DNA of 34,289 bases from Candidatus Latescibacterota bacterium (GCA_007136405.1 SLHA01000120.1:1-34289), one strand, 5' to 3'. Positions 1 to 6,585 are shown, numbered from the stretch's first letter. Translations and numbers: made by a program. Notes: generated by a model not told the origin, from the letters alone.

Positions 1-113
1 GGCCTTTCCTGTGCTCCGCCCTTCTCTATCTATTACCGTATACCGCAAGATTACAACAGGTCTATCATGGCCAAACAGGATCGTTCCAGACTTGTCTGCC
101 GCGTAGCGGCTTA

Positions 114-192
114 GTCCAACAACGCATTCAACCCGGACGCGCGTAACCGCGCGCCGGTTAACGCAGACGATGGCGCGGACGCTTCGCGCCGC
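114..192 (+). repeat. attC-like hairpin repeat, copy A
   Basis: GTCCAAC (114-120) could be an integron R'' core. It is followed by an imperfect inverted repeat, AACCCGGACGCG (130-141) against CGCGCCGGTT (150-159), with one extra base on the left arm as in attC L'' boxes. The end of this block (169-192) is identical over 24 bases to 4853-4876 and itself folds (GGCGCG/CGCGCC). A canonical R' core (GTTRRRY) is not seen at the expected distance; CTTAGAC at 195-201 is the nearest. Calling it attC-derived is an inference from the pairing and from its reuse at 4.8 kb. Confidence 0.45.
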
Positions 193-243
193 CCCCTTAG
201 ACAGCAAGGGCATTCGACCGAAGGTCAAGCGAAAGGAGGTGAC

Positions 244-669
244 ATGAAATCAATGAAGCTCGTGCTGCTTCTGGTGCTGGTTGTCGCTTTGGCGGCAGTT
301 GTGCTCCAGAACCAAGCGCCCTGGCAAGTTCGTTTTCTCTGGCTAAAGGGAGAAGTGCCAGGCATCATCCTGCTGTTCCTCGCCGCAGCGGCGGGGTTCA
401 TCGCAGGACTCACTGTCGCGCTTCTGGTGAAGCGTGACGCAAAACCACACAACAGTAGACAGGAGAAAGACATGAACGAGAAAGAACTGTATCAACAGAA
501 GAAGCAGGCCCAGTTGGACGAATGGAAAGCGGAAGTAGACAAGCTTAAGGCAAAGGCCTCTGGGGCCACTGCCGACGCACAGATCGAGTTGAACAAGCAG
601 ATCGAAGCGCTCGAAGGCAAGATCGAAGAAGGCAAGACCAAGGCTTGCCGAAATTGCGGACACAGGTGA
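244..669 (+). CDS. LapA/DUF1049-like membrane protein read in frame into a coiled-coil protein
   Basis: The first ~76 residues look like a LapA (DUF1049) domain: a hydrophobic segment at about 5-21, a short loop containing NQAPWQVRF, and a second hydrophobic segment at about 38-62 followed by a basic KRD. Such proteins are small inner-membrane proteins, in E. coli linked to lipopolysaccharide assembly. AAAGGAGGT precedes the ATG ideally. The frame has no stop where LapA should end and runs straight into a second, separately initiated protein (ATG at 472). It then ends in an unrelated tail, KACRNCGHR, because of a frameshift near 642. Either this is a true LapA-coiled-coil fusion, or a base change has removed the LapA stop: the next frame has a TGA overlapping the downstream ATG. 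As read, the product is 141 residues. Confidence 0.65.
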   Translation: MKSMKLVLLLVLVVALAAVVLQNQAPWQVRFLWLKGEVPGIILLFLAAAAGFIAGLTVALLVKRDAKPHNSRQEKDMNEKELYQQKKQAQLDEWKAEVDKLKAKASGATADAQIELNKQIEALEGKIEEGKTKACRNCGHR

Positions 670-763
670 AGACGCATGGGAGTCCATCAAAGACGGTGTA
701 GAGTCCGCATGGGATTCCATGCAGTCTGCTTTCAGTGAGGCCGTCGACAAGTTCAAGAAATAG
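472..763 (+). pseudogene. small charged coiled-coil protein, frameshifted
   Basis: ATG at 472 is preceded by CAGGAGAAAGAC, a good ribosome binding site, so this is probably its own gene. It starts MNEKELYQQKKQAQLDEWKA and continues as a Lys/Glu-rich helix. The reading frame breaks near 642. Dropping one G from the AAGG at 640-643 restores an in-frame continuation beginning LAEIADTGEDAWESIKDG and ending at TAG 761-763. That tail (acidic, with repeated W-x-x-hydrophobic spacing) is what this family of ~95-residue stress-type coiled-coil proteins normally has. So the gene carries a one-base insertion, either a real mutation or a sequencing error. The exact function of the family is not known to me. 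Confidence 0.7.
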
Positions 764-765
764 CT

Positions 766-1292
766 GCCTAACACGTATATGGCCTCCGCTGTCAAGACAC
801 AAATTGATCCCTGGATAACGAAAGGTTTCATTTTCTCGTTACCGAACGTTACCTATACCCTACGCTGACGTACGCGTGCTGACTTCATTTCTAGCAGGGG
901 CAGCAACCTGGATAGCCCGGGTCTGCACCAAACACATATTGAGGCTCAACGAGCTGACGAGATGGGACTATGGCTCGTGGTACGGGTACGATGCCCGTAC
1001 GGCCTAGAAACCTGTTCGTACCCTCATCCCGGCCGACGCAAAAGTAGGAGTTCAAGCAGATGATCACTTGTCCCAGTTAGTATGCGGCTCGGAGGAGGGG
1101 CAGCGCCCGTCACGCTTCTGCTCGAGTATAGGTCAAAGATATGGCACGGCGCCGGTGTCCAATCAAAGCGTCCAGATCCGGGATTGTGCGCTATACATAC
1201 CGGTATGCATGCGTTGGTGCGGTAGATAGGTATGTGGCTCAGCGTCCTCCCCAACGGACCCAGTTAGGCGTCGGGCTCACCGACGCCGGCCG
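766..1292. other. noncoding stretch; possible attC R'' core and hairpins
   Basis: No convincing gene. GCCTAAC at 766-772, three bases after the preceding stop codon, is a canonical integron R'' core (RYYYAAC). A perfect 7-bp hairpin lies at 980-1000 (GTACGGG / CCCGTAC). At 1259-1305 there is a nested structure: CCCAGTT pairs with AACTGGG (1299-1305) around a perfect 8-bp stem GGCGTCGG/CCGACGCC, and includes GTTAGGC (1263-1269), the exact complement of the R'' core. The stretch lies downstream of the transposase gene and could be the noncoding arm of the insertion sequence, the place where IS1111-group elements keep their guide (bridge) RNA. That assignment is inference. Confidence 0.4.
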
Positions 1293-2312
1293 TTATTCAA
1301 CTGGGTAGCAAGCGTTTTTCGTCAAACGGCTGCTTTCGTTTGAGTATGTAGTAGGCACAGCGTCCCAATTTGTGGGCGACGATGGCAAGTTCTTGGGCTT
1401 GTATTTCTGCACGGCTGGGCAACAGCGGATCAGCAGAGCGGCTGCCGCGGAGAACGCCCATTTCCAATGTGCGTTACCTATTTCTTTACCTGAGTGGCAG
1501 TACGTTTTACCCGCCGATTGATGCGCGCCTTGAATGAGACGGCAGTAGGAGCAGAAGTTCTGTACGCGGGGGAAACGGTGGATGTCGTGAATCTCGTAGA
1601 GCAGGACCAGCGCCAGAATCTTGCCGACCCCGCGGATGGAACGGAGCAGATGAAAGGCCTGGGGATCATGGATTTTGGCGGTGCTGACCCAATTCAACTC
1701 TAATTGGGTCAGCAGTGGATCATAGAAGTCGATGAGCTTCAGGTTCACTTCCATGCTCTGTCGTACGGCTTCATCCGGGAAATGATCAGCCACTCCTTCG
1801 CGATTGGCCTTGTAGGCGATTTTCCGGCCGATGGGGGGCAGATTATATTGACTATTGGTGTTTCGGATGTGGGCTAGCAACTGGGCGCGCTGCCGCATCA
1901 GATGCATGCGCCGGCGTAGCAGATCGCGGGTGGCACGCATTGCGGTAGGATAGACGTATGCCATGGGAATATACCCACCCCGCAGTAGGTGAGCGATCTT
2001 GGCCGCATCGATACGATCGTTTTTGGTCTTCCCGCCGTGAATGGCTTTCATATAAAGCGCGTGTCCCAAGACAAAGGGGAGATTCTCCCGGGCACACAGA
2101 TCGGCGATCCAATACCAGGTGAAGATGCACTCGACGCAGACCACCAGGTCGGTGCGATAGGACGCAATCACGTGGAGAAAGGCTTCTGGATCGCTTTTTA
2201 TATTGCGGTGTAGCAGGACGTCACCGGCCTGGTTGAGAATACACAGGTACATGGTTTTGGCATGCAGATCAATGCCGCAGTAGTACGCGTGTTGCTGGGT
2301 GAAGAAGCGCAT
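1293..2312 (-). pseudogene. IS110/IS1111-family DEDD transposase, frameshifted near the C-terminus
   Basis: The N-terminal RuvC-like DEDD domain shows GIDLHAKT (D15), VVCVECIF (E61) and KTKNDRIDAAKIAHLL (D99, D102). The C-terminal half has the Transposase_20 helix-hairpin-helix segment SIRGVGKILA and a QSAGK motif carrying the family's serine. The protein then degenerates after VQKYK. Adding one base near 1395-1398 restores AQELAIVAHKLGRCAYY and a normal C-terminus ending KRLLPS at a TGA (1297-1299). The last ~35 residues are therefore out of frame, and the enzyme may be inactive unless the shift is a sequencing error. The ATG at 2310-2312 has a GGAGGAG ribosome binding site that can be sequestered by an upstream complementary segment (see 2314-2380). 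Confidence 0.9.
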
Positions 2313-2313
2313 C

Positions 2314-2380
2314 GGTCTCCTCCTTGTTGAGGGTTCCTTGCTCGGGATACGGCTAAGATATATCCTGCAAGGAGGAGGCC
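2314..2380 (-). promoter_or_regulatory. hairpin hiding the transposase ribosome binding site
   Basis: Read on the minus strand, GGCCTCCTCCTTG (2380-2368) can pair with CAAGGAGGAGACC (2326-2314), 12 of 13 positions, with a 41-base loop. The second arm is the Shine-Dalgarno sequence of the transposase. A transcript reading in from outside would fold and block translation. This kind of protection is known for several insertion sequences; its use here is inferred. Confidence 0.6.
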
Positions 2381-2408
2381 ATAATAAATATCAAAGCCAT
2401 GCAGCCAA
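2381..2408 (-). promoter_or_regulatory. possible transposase promoter at the IS/attC junction
   Basis: On the minus strand, TTGGCT (2408-2403), a 16-base gap and TATTAT (2386-2381) form a plausible sigma-70 promoter. The -35 box lies in the attC-like flank and the -10 box in the element. A transcript from here would start about 2374, inside the anti-Shine-Dalgarno arm, and so would escape most of the hairpin. Confidence 0.35.
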
Positions 2409-2445
2409 CGCTCGTACCTCGCGCGGCTGATGGCTGCCGTTCGGC
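2401..2445 (+). other. attC half-site, right part, with R' core GTTCGGC
   Basis: GCAGCCA (2401-2407) and TGGCTGC (2431-2437) are a perfect 7-bp inverted repeat, followed directly by GTTCGGC (2439-2445). That core is the exact complement of GCCGAAC at 3043-3049, which is how the two ends of one integron cassette match. The R'' core of this site is missing on the left, consistent with interruption by the neighbouring insertion sequence. Confidence 0.55.
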
Positions 2446-2523
2446 AATTAGCTAGGTGAGCAGGTGGAAGGCCGAATGCAGTAAAATTAATGGATATCAG
2501 TTCTCTGTGGAGGATGTGCCATC

Positions 2524-2745
2524 GTGAAAACAGAAGACTTGTTGCGAGAAATCGAATCACTCCCTGTGGAGGAGCGCGCGAGGGTAGCTGACTCGGTGCT
2601 CAAGAGCCTAAATCCACCGGAGTCGGGAATCGACAAAAAGTGGGCGGAAGTAGCCAAGCGACGGTTGGATGAGATCCAATCAGGTACGGTCAAGCCAGTA
2701 TCAGGAGAAGAAGTTTTTGAAGAGATCTGGAAACGGTTCTCGTGA
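2524..2745 (+). CDS. antitoxin of the addiction-module component family (TIGR02574 type)
   Basis: A 73-residue acidic helical protein starting at GTG, with GGAGGA at 2509-2514. MKTEDLLREIESLPVEER and ADSVLKSLNPPESGIDKKWA are the hallmarks of the small addiction-module component family. These are antitoxins with an N-terminal helix pair and a C-terminal toxin-binding tail (here GEEVFEEIWKRFS). Its TGA overlaps the ATG of the downstream toxin frame (TGATG), so the two were translationally coupled. It lies within an apparent integron cassette, and toxin-antitoxin pairs are common cassette cargo that stabilises arrays. The antitoxin is intact while its toxin is broken. Confidence 0.85.
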   Translation: MKTEDLLREIESLPVEERARVADSVLKSLNPPESGIDKKWAEVAKRRLDEIQSGTVKPVSGEEVFEEIWKRFS

Positions 2746-3041
2746 TGAGGTACTCGTTCCATCCAGAGGCTCGAGAGGAGTTTTGACGCGCAATTGATTA
2801 TTACGAAGAGCGAGAGACGACACTTGGGTACCAATTCGCGGCCGAAGTGTATGCAGCGATAGAGCGAACCTCGGCACATCCAGAGATGTGGGCCTTTATT
2901 GAAGAAGGCGTTCGCCGGTGTCTTGTCCGTCGATTCCCGTATGGGGTCATCTACTATCACGACAAACGCAACAATGAACTGATTATCCTGGCGGTAATGC
3001 ACCTTCACTGCGAACCGTACTACTGGGCTCATCGAAGCTAA
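2745..3041 (+). pseudogene. RelE/ParE-family toxin broken by an in-frame TGA
   Basis: Reading from ATG 2745 gives MRYSFHPEAREEF, then a TGA at 2784-2786, then RAIDYYEERETTLGYQFA and a continuous frame to TAA at 3039-3041. The parts match the RelE/ParE toxin fold: the start motif (F-H-P-E-A), the helix AIDYYEE, and the closing strands VRRCLVRRFPYGVIYY and ELIILAVMHLH with a terminal YWAHR. Full length would be 98 residues. TGA is used as a normal stop by other genes here, so recoding is unlikely and this is a nonsense mutation. Loss of the toxin leaves a solitary antitoxin. A shorter product from a later start (from 2847) would lack the N-terminal helices and is unlikely to work. Confidence 0.85.
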
Positions 3042-3042
3042 T

Positions 3043-3129
3043 GCCGAACAAGCCCATCAACGCCGACAGCCCAAAGCTACGCTCCTTCGTCGCTCCGCTT
3101 TCGGCTGTGGGTTATGGGCAGCGTTCGAC
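3043..3129 (+). other. integron attC-like recombination site
   Basis: An 87-base imperfect palindrome starting two bases after the toxin stop codon. R'' is GCCGAAC (3043-3049) and R' is GTTCGAC (3123-3129). Inside, GCCCAT pairs with ATGGGC and ACAGCCCAAAGC pairs with GCTTTCGGCTGT apart from one mismatch, around a short loop. Size, end cores and unpaired spacers fit attC. The cores deviate from RYYYAAC by a G, as in many environmental integrons (recalled, not checked). Confidence 0.65.
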
Positions 3130-3143
3130 GGAGAAATCAATCT

Positions 3144-4286
3144 ATGAAAATGACACCGAAACAGAATCTTATCGCCGTCCTTTCTGGCGGGGAGCCGCAA
3201 TGGATCCCCGTCTGCATGCATATTGCCAACACCAACAATCTGCCAGGGCATCTGCCACAAGCCCTCCTCGAAGAGCCTCTCGACCGGCTGCACATCAGCG
3301 AGTTCGTAGGGGGCGACATGCTCCATGAAGTCAGCGCAGTCCGCACGAAGGCGAACACAGGCTGGGACATCAAGACTGAGGCTCGCGGGGATATGCGTAT
3401 TTCGACATTGACCACAACGGAAGGCGCTCTGACGCAAGAAGTGATGACTGCCGCAGTTTCCACCCCCGTCTATGATCCCTTACCTGAGGGGCACATTCTT
3501 CCCGGGCCGATCATGAACAGTGTCCATAAAGCCTTTTTCGTAAAGCAACTGTCGGATTACCGGATTCTGAAGTGCTATTACGAAACCCTGACGTACGAAT
3601 GTGACAATAATCTGATCGCCCGCGAGCAGGCGCGCGTAGCTGAGAAAGGCCTTTGCGTTTTGGGTGGCGGGCCTTCCAGTCCGCTGTATGCCTTGGTGTC
3701 AAGTCATGTCGGGATAGAGCGATTGAGCCTTGACCTGTTCGACGATTCGGAGGAGGTGGAGTCAACAATGCAGGTGATGACAGACACTGCCTGTCGCTGG
3801 TACCGCACAGCCGCCGCTTCGCCCTGTGAAGTAATACGTTGCACCGAAGATCTGGATACCAAACTGGTTTCACCCGATTGGTTCAGACGTTACGCCGTGC
3901 CGGCGCTCACGAAATACGCCCGAATCTGTCATGCGGCAGGGAAAAAGTTTGTCATTCATATGTGTGGTCCCGTCAGAGATTTTCTCCAGGACATTAAGGC
4001 AACCGGGGCGGATGCCATCCATTGCCTCACCGCACCTCCCATGGGGAACACCGCCATCCAAGAGGCACGCAGAATGCTACAAGGCCATATGGCGGTCATG
4101 CTGCGCGTGGATGCTCATCTGCTGTTGAGCGGAAGTGTCGGGGAAATTGATTGTGCCGTTGCGAATATGTGCAGCGAATTGGGCGACTGGAATAATGTCC
4201 TGGCAATCATACCATGTGGACGCGCTCCCCTTGAAAACATCCGTCGCGTTATTGATCAATTCCGTAAACAAAACCACCGGAGATGA
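3144..4286 (+). CDS. uroporphyrinogen decarboxylase (URO-D)-family methyltransferase carried as a cassette
   Basis: A 380-residue protein starting at ATG 3144, with GGAG at 3130-3133. It opens with MTPKQNLIAVLSGGEPQWIPV, the standard start of the URO-D superfamily TIM barrel. Near residue 272 it has VIHMCGPVRDF: the H-x-C-G zinc motif of the MtaA/MtbA/CmuA type, in which a zinc-bound thiol takes a methyl group from a corrinoid protein. True HemE enzymes lack this motif, so a methyltransferase is more likely than haem synthesis. The substrate is unknown. The gene is flanked by attC-like sites whose cores complement each other (TTCGAC at 3124; GTCGAAC at 4293), so it looks like a mobile gene cassette, large for that class. 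An in-frame upstream ATG at 3114 lies within the attC and is less likely. Confidence 0.8.
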   Translation: MKMTPKQNLIAVLSGGEPQWIPVCMHIANTNNLPGHLPQALLEEPLDRLHISEFVGGDMLHEVSAVRTKANTGWDIKTEARGDMRISTLTTTEGALTQEVMTAAVSTPVYDPLPEGHILPGPIMNSVHKAFFVKQLSDYRILKCYYETLTYECDNNLIAREQARVAEKGLCVLGGGPSSPLYALVSSHVGIERLSLDLFDDSEEVESTMQVMTDTACRWYRTAAASPCEVIRCTEDLDTKLVSPDWFRRYAVPALTKYARICHAAGKKFVIHMCGPVRDFLQDIKATGADAIHCLTAPPMGNTAIQEARRMLQGHMAVMLRVDAHLLLSGSVGEIDCAVANMCSELGDWNNVLAIIPCGRAPLENIRRVIDQFRKQNHRR

Positions 4287-4292
4287 AATGGA

Positions 4293-4352
4293 GTCGAACC
4301 ATCGGCTCGTGTAGACACGCTAATCGCGCGCCGCACAGCCGCGTCGTTATGT
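4293..4352 (+). other. short integron attC-like site
   Basis: A 60-base site directly after the methyltransferase gene. R'' is GTCGAAC (4293-4299), L'' is CGGCTCGTG and L' is CACAGCCG, pairing with one extrahelical C on the left arm as in classical attC. R' is GTTATGT (4346-4352). R'' is the exact reverse complement of the GTTCGAC that opens this cassette at 3123. Confidence 0.65.
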
Positions 4353-4374
4353 GTCAAAACAAAGGAGACTAAAA

Positions 4375-4620
4375 ATGGGACCAGAATATTTTTGGATGGG
4401 TGGAATGTGGATATTCCCAATCATTATGATTGTTGTAATGTTGATTGTTGTTTACCTGATATTTGGACGAGGCAATATCAGACCACCATGGTGTGGTCCC
4501 AGTCAATATTACGATAATGTGAAAAGCTCAGAACCCGCTTTGGAAATCTTGAAAAAACGATATGCCAAAGGCGAAATTACAAAAGAAGAATTTGAACAAA
4601 TGAAAAACGATATTATCTGA
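4375..4620 (+). CDS. SHOCT-domain membrane protein
   Basis: An 81-residue protein from ATG 4375, with AAGGAGA at 4362-4368; an earlier in-frame start lies inside the attC site. It has one membrane helix at about residues 10-32 (WIFPIIMIVVMLIVVYLIFG), a short linker, and a C-terminal SHOCT domain beginning LEILKKRYAKGEITKEEFEQ. SHOCT domains are short helical pairs thought to support oligomerisation; the role of such small membrane forms is not established. The gene is noticeably AT-richer than the chromosome around it, as expected for cassette cargo from another source. Confidence 0.85.
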   Translation: MGPEYFWMGGMWIFPIIMIVVMLIVVYLIFGRGNIRPPWCGPSQYYDNVKSSEPALEILKKRYAKGEITKEEFEQMKNDII

Positions 4621-4631
4621 GGCGAATGAAA

Positions 4632-4799
4632 ATGACTGATTCAGATTTAGATAGAGCATGTCTAAGCAAACAAGAACAAAATTGGGAAAATACATTTACG
4701 AATTACCCCGATATATTTGGAAACTAACCTAGCAAAGCGGCATTAAAGGCTGCTGAAACATTTAAGAAAGACGGCTCAACATATTATACGAGAAGGTAG
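4632..4799 (+). pseudogene. N-terminal remnant of a SAM-dependent methyltransferase
   Basis: The frame from ATG 4632 reads NWENTFTNYPDIFGN, then a TAA (4725-4727), then PSKAALKAAETFKKDGST, then TAG at 4797. This is the N-terminal stretch that precedes the S-adenosylmethionine-binding loop in small class I methyltransferases (W-x-x-x-F...P-D-x-F-G...S...A-A-x-x-F-K-x-x-G). In the next frame the end reads ILYEKVGQAT, faintly like the expected ILELGAGQG, and the gene then stops at the repeat at 4809. It is thus broken by a nonsense codon and a frameshift, and truncated by the hairpin repeat. It follows the SHOCT gene and shares its AT-rich composition. Confidence 0.6.
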
Positions 4800-4808
4800 G
4801 ACAAGCTA

Positions 4809-4876
4809 CTTGAACCCGGACGCGGGCAAAGCCCGCGCCGGTTAAGCTGGGCGATGGCGCGGACGCTTCGCGCCGC
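4809..4876 (+). repeat. attC-like hairpin repeat, copy B
   Basis: CTTGAACCCGGACGCGGGC pairs with GCCCGCGCCGGTTAAG around a three-base loop, again with one extra base on the left arm. It is a second copy of the unit at 114-192: the stem-loop is rebuilt with different bases while the 3' end (4853-4876) is identical over 24 bases. Covariation of the stem argues that the fold matters. The site truncates the methyltransferase remnant. Confidence 0.5.
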
Positions 4877-4882
4877 GCCATC

Positions 4883-5003
4883 GGGGCGGCGGATTACCCT
4901 CCGCTTTCTGTCCGGCGCTTCGCGTCGGCCATCAAGCGGATGCAGCGGTCGGCCGTCCACGCGAGCAAGCTCGCGCGTCCGCCCGCCGCTGATCCGCCGC
5001 CCC
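4883..5003. repeat. long GC-rich inverted repeat
   Basis: GGGGCGGCGGAT (4883-4894) and ATCCGCCGCCCC (4992-5003) are a perfect 12-bp inverted repeat enclosing ~97 bases with further internal pairing. GTTCGAT follows immediately (5004-5010) and would serve as an R' core, so this may be a long attC. No gene is apparent in 4877-5148. Confidence 0.45.
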
Positions 5004-5148
5004 GTTCGATGTGCGCCTTCGGCGCAGAGATTAGATGATTATCAACATAGGAAAAATATTATATGGGTTCGCGCTTCGCGCGGCATAAACTGCGCCAAAA
5101 TACGCCTCGCAGATTAAGAAAATGTTTGAAGATAGGAGGCGATACCAC

Positions 5149-5250
5149 ATGAACACTGCAAAAGACGAAGTGAAAGAAATTCATCTTATCGTTATGCTGA
5201 AGAAGGTGGAGCATGGAGACGGTGCCCAAGGCGTGCCCTGGGCAGTCTGA
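5149..5250 (+). CDS. very short ORF with a good ribosome binding site, unknown
   Basis: ATG at 5149 follows GATAGGAGGCGATACCAC. The 33-residue product begins MNTAKDEVKEIHL and ends at TGA 5248. The start resembles small antitoxin-type proteins, and the rest looks out of place, so it is possibly the stub of a truncated gene. No function can be assigned. It lies in the cassette-like region directly before the DUF2442 gene. Confidence 0.3.
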   Translation: MNTAKDEVKEIHLIVMLKKVEHGDGAQGVPWAV

Positions 5251-5274
5251 AGTGCGCTGCGGCGACGTGGAGGC

Positions 5275-5592
5275 ATGATGGAAATCGACAGCACCGATGC
5301 GCAGAGGATCTGCCTATGCGGGAGCTTCCGCTTTGTGGATGACATGATGTATCCCTCTGTAATAGGCGTTCGCGCCAATGACGACTTCACGCTCCACGTC
5401 GAGTTCGATAACGGGGACGAGGGCATTCTCGACATGAGGCCTCACCTGGGGCTCGGGGTCTTCCAGCGCATTGCGGAGATCGATGCGTTCAAGACGGCGC
5501 GCGTGGCATTCGACACTGTCCAATGGGACAACGGAGTCGATCTTGATCCTGAGTTTGTACATGCCCGATGCCGAAAGATTCAGAGAGCATAA
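5275..5592 (+). CDS. DUF2442 family protein
   Basis: A 105-residue protein. The recognisable DUF2442 domain starts at MYPSVIGVRANDDFTLHVEF and runs through FDNGDEGILDMRP, GVFQRI and DTVQWDNGVDLDPEFVH to the end. GTGGAGG lies just before the ATG at 5275, which decides that start. The family core begins only at residue ~25, so a start at 5344 or 5347 would give the usual ~80-residue length. DUF2442 genes usually pair with a DUF4160 gene in mobile, toxin-antitoxin-like units; no DUF4160 partner is present, only the short ORF at 5149. Function unknown. Confidence 0.75.
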   Translation: MMEIDSTDAQRICLCGSFRFVDDMMYPSVIGVRANDDFTLHVEFDNGDEGILDMRPHLGLGVFQRIAEIDAFKTARVAFDTVQWDNGVDLDPEFVHARCRKIQRA

Positions 5593-5820
5593 CATAGAAT
5601 GTCATTATGTCATTATCCAAAAGGTCAAGGCTTTTCTTCCTGTAGAGGGCGAGATCCTGCAGCTGGCGATAATGTCGTATCGGCCTTGAGCAGACCCGGC
5701 TACTGTCACGGCCGTTGCTTACGCAACGCCCGCGCCAGCTTCACGCCGGGCAGCTCATTGAACTGCACGTGAAACACAGCGGCAGGATGGGTTCCTTGAT
5801 GCCTGGTACCTCGAAAATCA

Positions 5821-6585
5821 TCACGTGCCGCGCCGGTCCAGAATCTCCTGCATGTTGTGGCGGAAAATTCGCTGTTTTTCCTCTTCGGTCAGTGCGGCCC
5901 CCAGGATTTTGCCGACGCCGCCTTCCATGGTCATGTCCGTGCCGAAAAGCAGGCGTTCCACGCCCAGCTCGCGGGCGGCCATGTCCACCATACCCTCGTC
6001 GATGACGCTGCCGCTGGTGTCCAGGTATACCGATGGCGCCTGGCGCAGCTGCCGGATGGCCCACTCCCAGTCGCCGCCGCCGCCGATGTGGCCCTCGATC
6101 AGCACGGCTTCCGGGTACAGGCGCGCGGCGCGGACGAAATCTCCGGCATGCGACATGTTGGGCTGCGCCTCCCACTGGTCCCGGGTCGTGGGATACCCGG
6201 CATGTTCCAGGATGGGAATTCGCTCCTGGATCGACTTTTCGATGACGGCATGGACGGCCGGATCCCAGAGCTTGTATTGATTGTACAACTTGATGCCGAT
6301 CATGCCCTGGTCCAGGCACCGGTCGATTTCGTCGAGGGATTCGCGGTACCCGGGTACGACGAAACAGTAACCCAGGATACGCCCCTTGTACCGCTGCATG
6401 GCGGCCAGCACGTCGTCGTTGCAGGCGCGTATCTCGTCCATGGCCGGCATGCCGCGCGTAACCGGTATGGAGCTGCACAGCCGTTCGATTTCCAGCCGGT
6501 CGGCGGCCTCGATGATACGGTCGTTGTGTTCCCAGTTCCACGCCACGGAGCGGCCCTTGACGTGCATGTGACAGTCCAGCTTCAC
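5821..6585 (-). CDS. amidohydrolase-family (metal-dependent TIM-barrel) hydrolase
   Basis: A 254-residue protein starting at GTG, preceded on the minus strand by AAAGGAG. It opens with MKLDCHMHV, the H-x-H metal motif after strand 1 of amidohydrolase_2 barrels. PILEHAGYP and LIEGHIGGGG supply later histidines, and LLFGTDMTM supplies the aspartate at strand 8. It belongs to the decarboxylase/hydrolase-like group that includes ACMS decarboxylase relatives. The substrate is unknown. It is the third gene of an apparent operon: its start is 22 bases after the stop of the URO-D-type gene, so it probably processes a product of the methyltransferase steps. It is shorter than typical members (~280-300 residues) but keeps the motifs. 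Confidence 0.8.
   Translation of the reverse strand: MKLDCHMHVKGRSVAWNWEHNDRIIEAADRLEIERLCSSIPVTRGMPAMDEIRACNDDVLAAMQRYKGRILGYCFVVPGYRESLDEIDRCLDQGMIGIKLYNQYKLWDPAVHAVIEKSIQERIPILEHAGYPTTRDQWEAQPNMSHAGDFVRAARLYPEAVLIEGHIGGGGDWEWAIRQLRQAPSVYLDTSGSVIDEGMVDMAARELGVERLLFGTDMTMEGGVGKILGAALTEEEKQRIFRHNMQEILDRRGT

Larger units (their letters stand above)
773..2395 (-). mobile_element. IS110/IS1111-family insertion sequence (boundaries tentative)
   Basis: The element is defined by its DEDD transposase gene (1293-2312). Its right edge is placed before 2401, where an attC half-site begins that lacks its R'' core. Its left edge is placed after the lone R'' core at 766-772. On this reading the element split an attC site, as the IS1111-attC group of this family is known to do. 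The resulting length (~1.6 kb) is on the long side for the family. No terminal inverted repeats are expected, and none were found, so the limits need an alignment to related elements. Confidence 0.45.

Noticed and set aside
1024-1254. Minus-strand 76-residue ORF.
   Set aside because: No ribosome binding site, no family features, and it lies in the noncoding arm of the insertion sequence.
2784-2786. In-frame TGA in the toxin as a recoded codon (Trp, Gly or Sec).
   Set aside because: Many intact genes in the window end in TGA, composition is not that of known TGA-recoding lineages, and no selenocysteine-type context was recognised; a nonsense mutation is simpler.
3144-4286. HemE (uroporphyrinogen decarboxylase proper).
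   Set aside because: It has the H-x-C-G zinc motif of corrinoid methyltransferases and a non-haem context.
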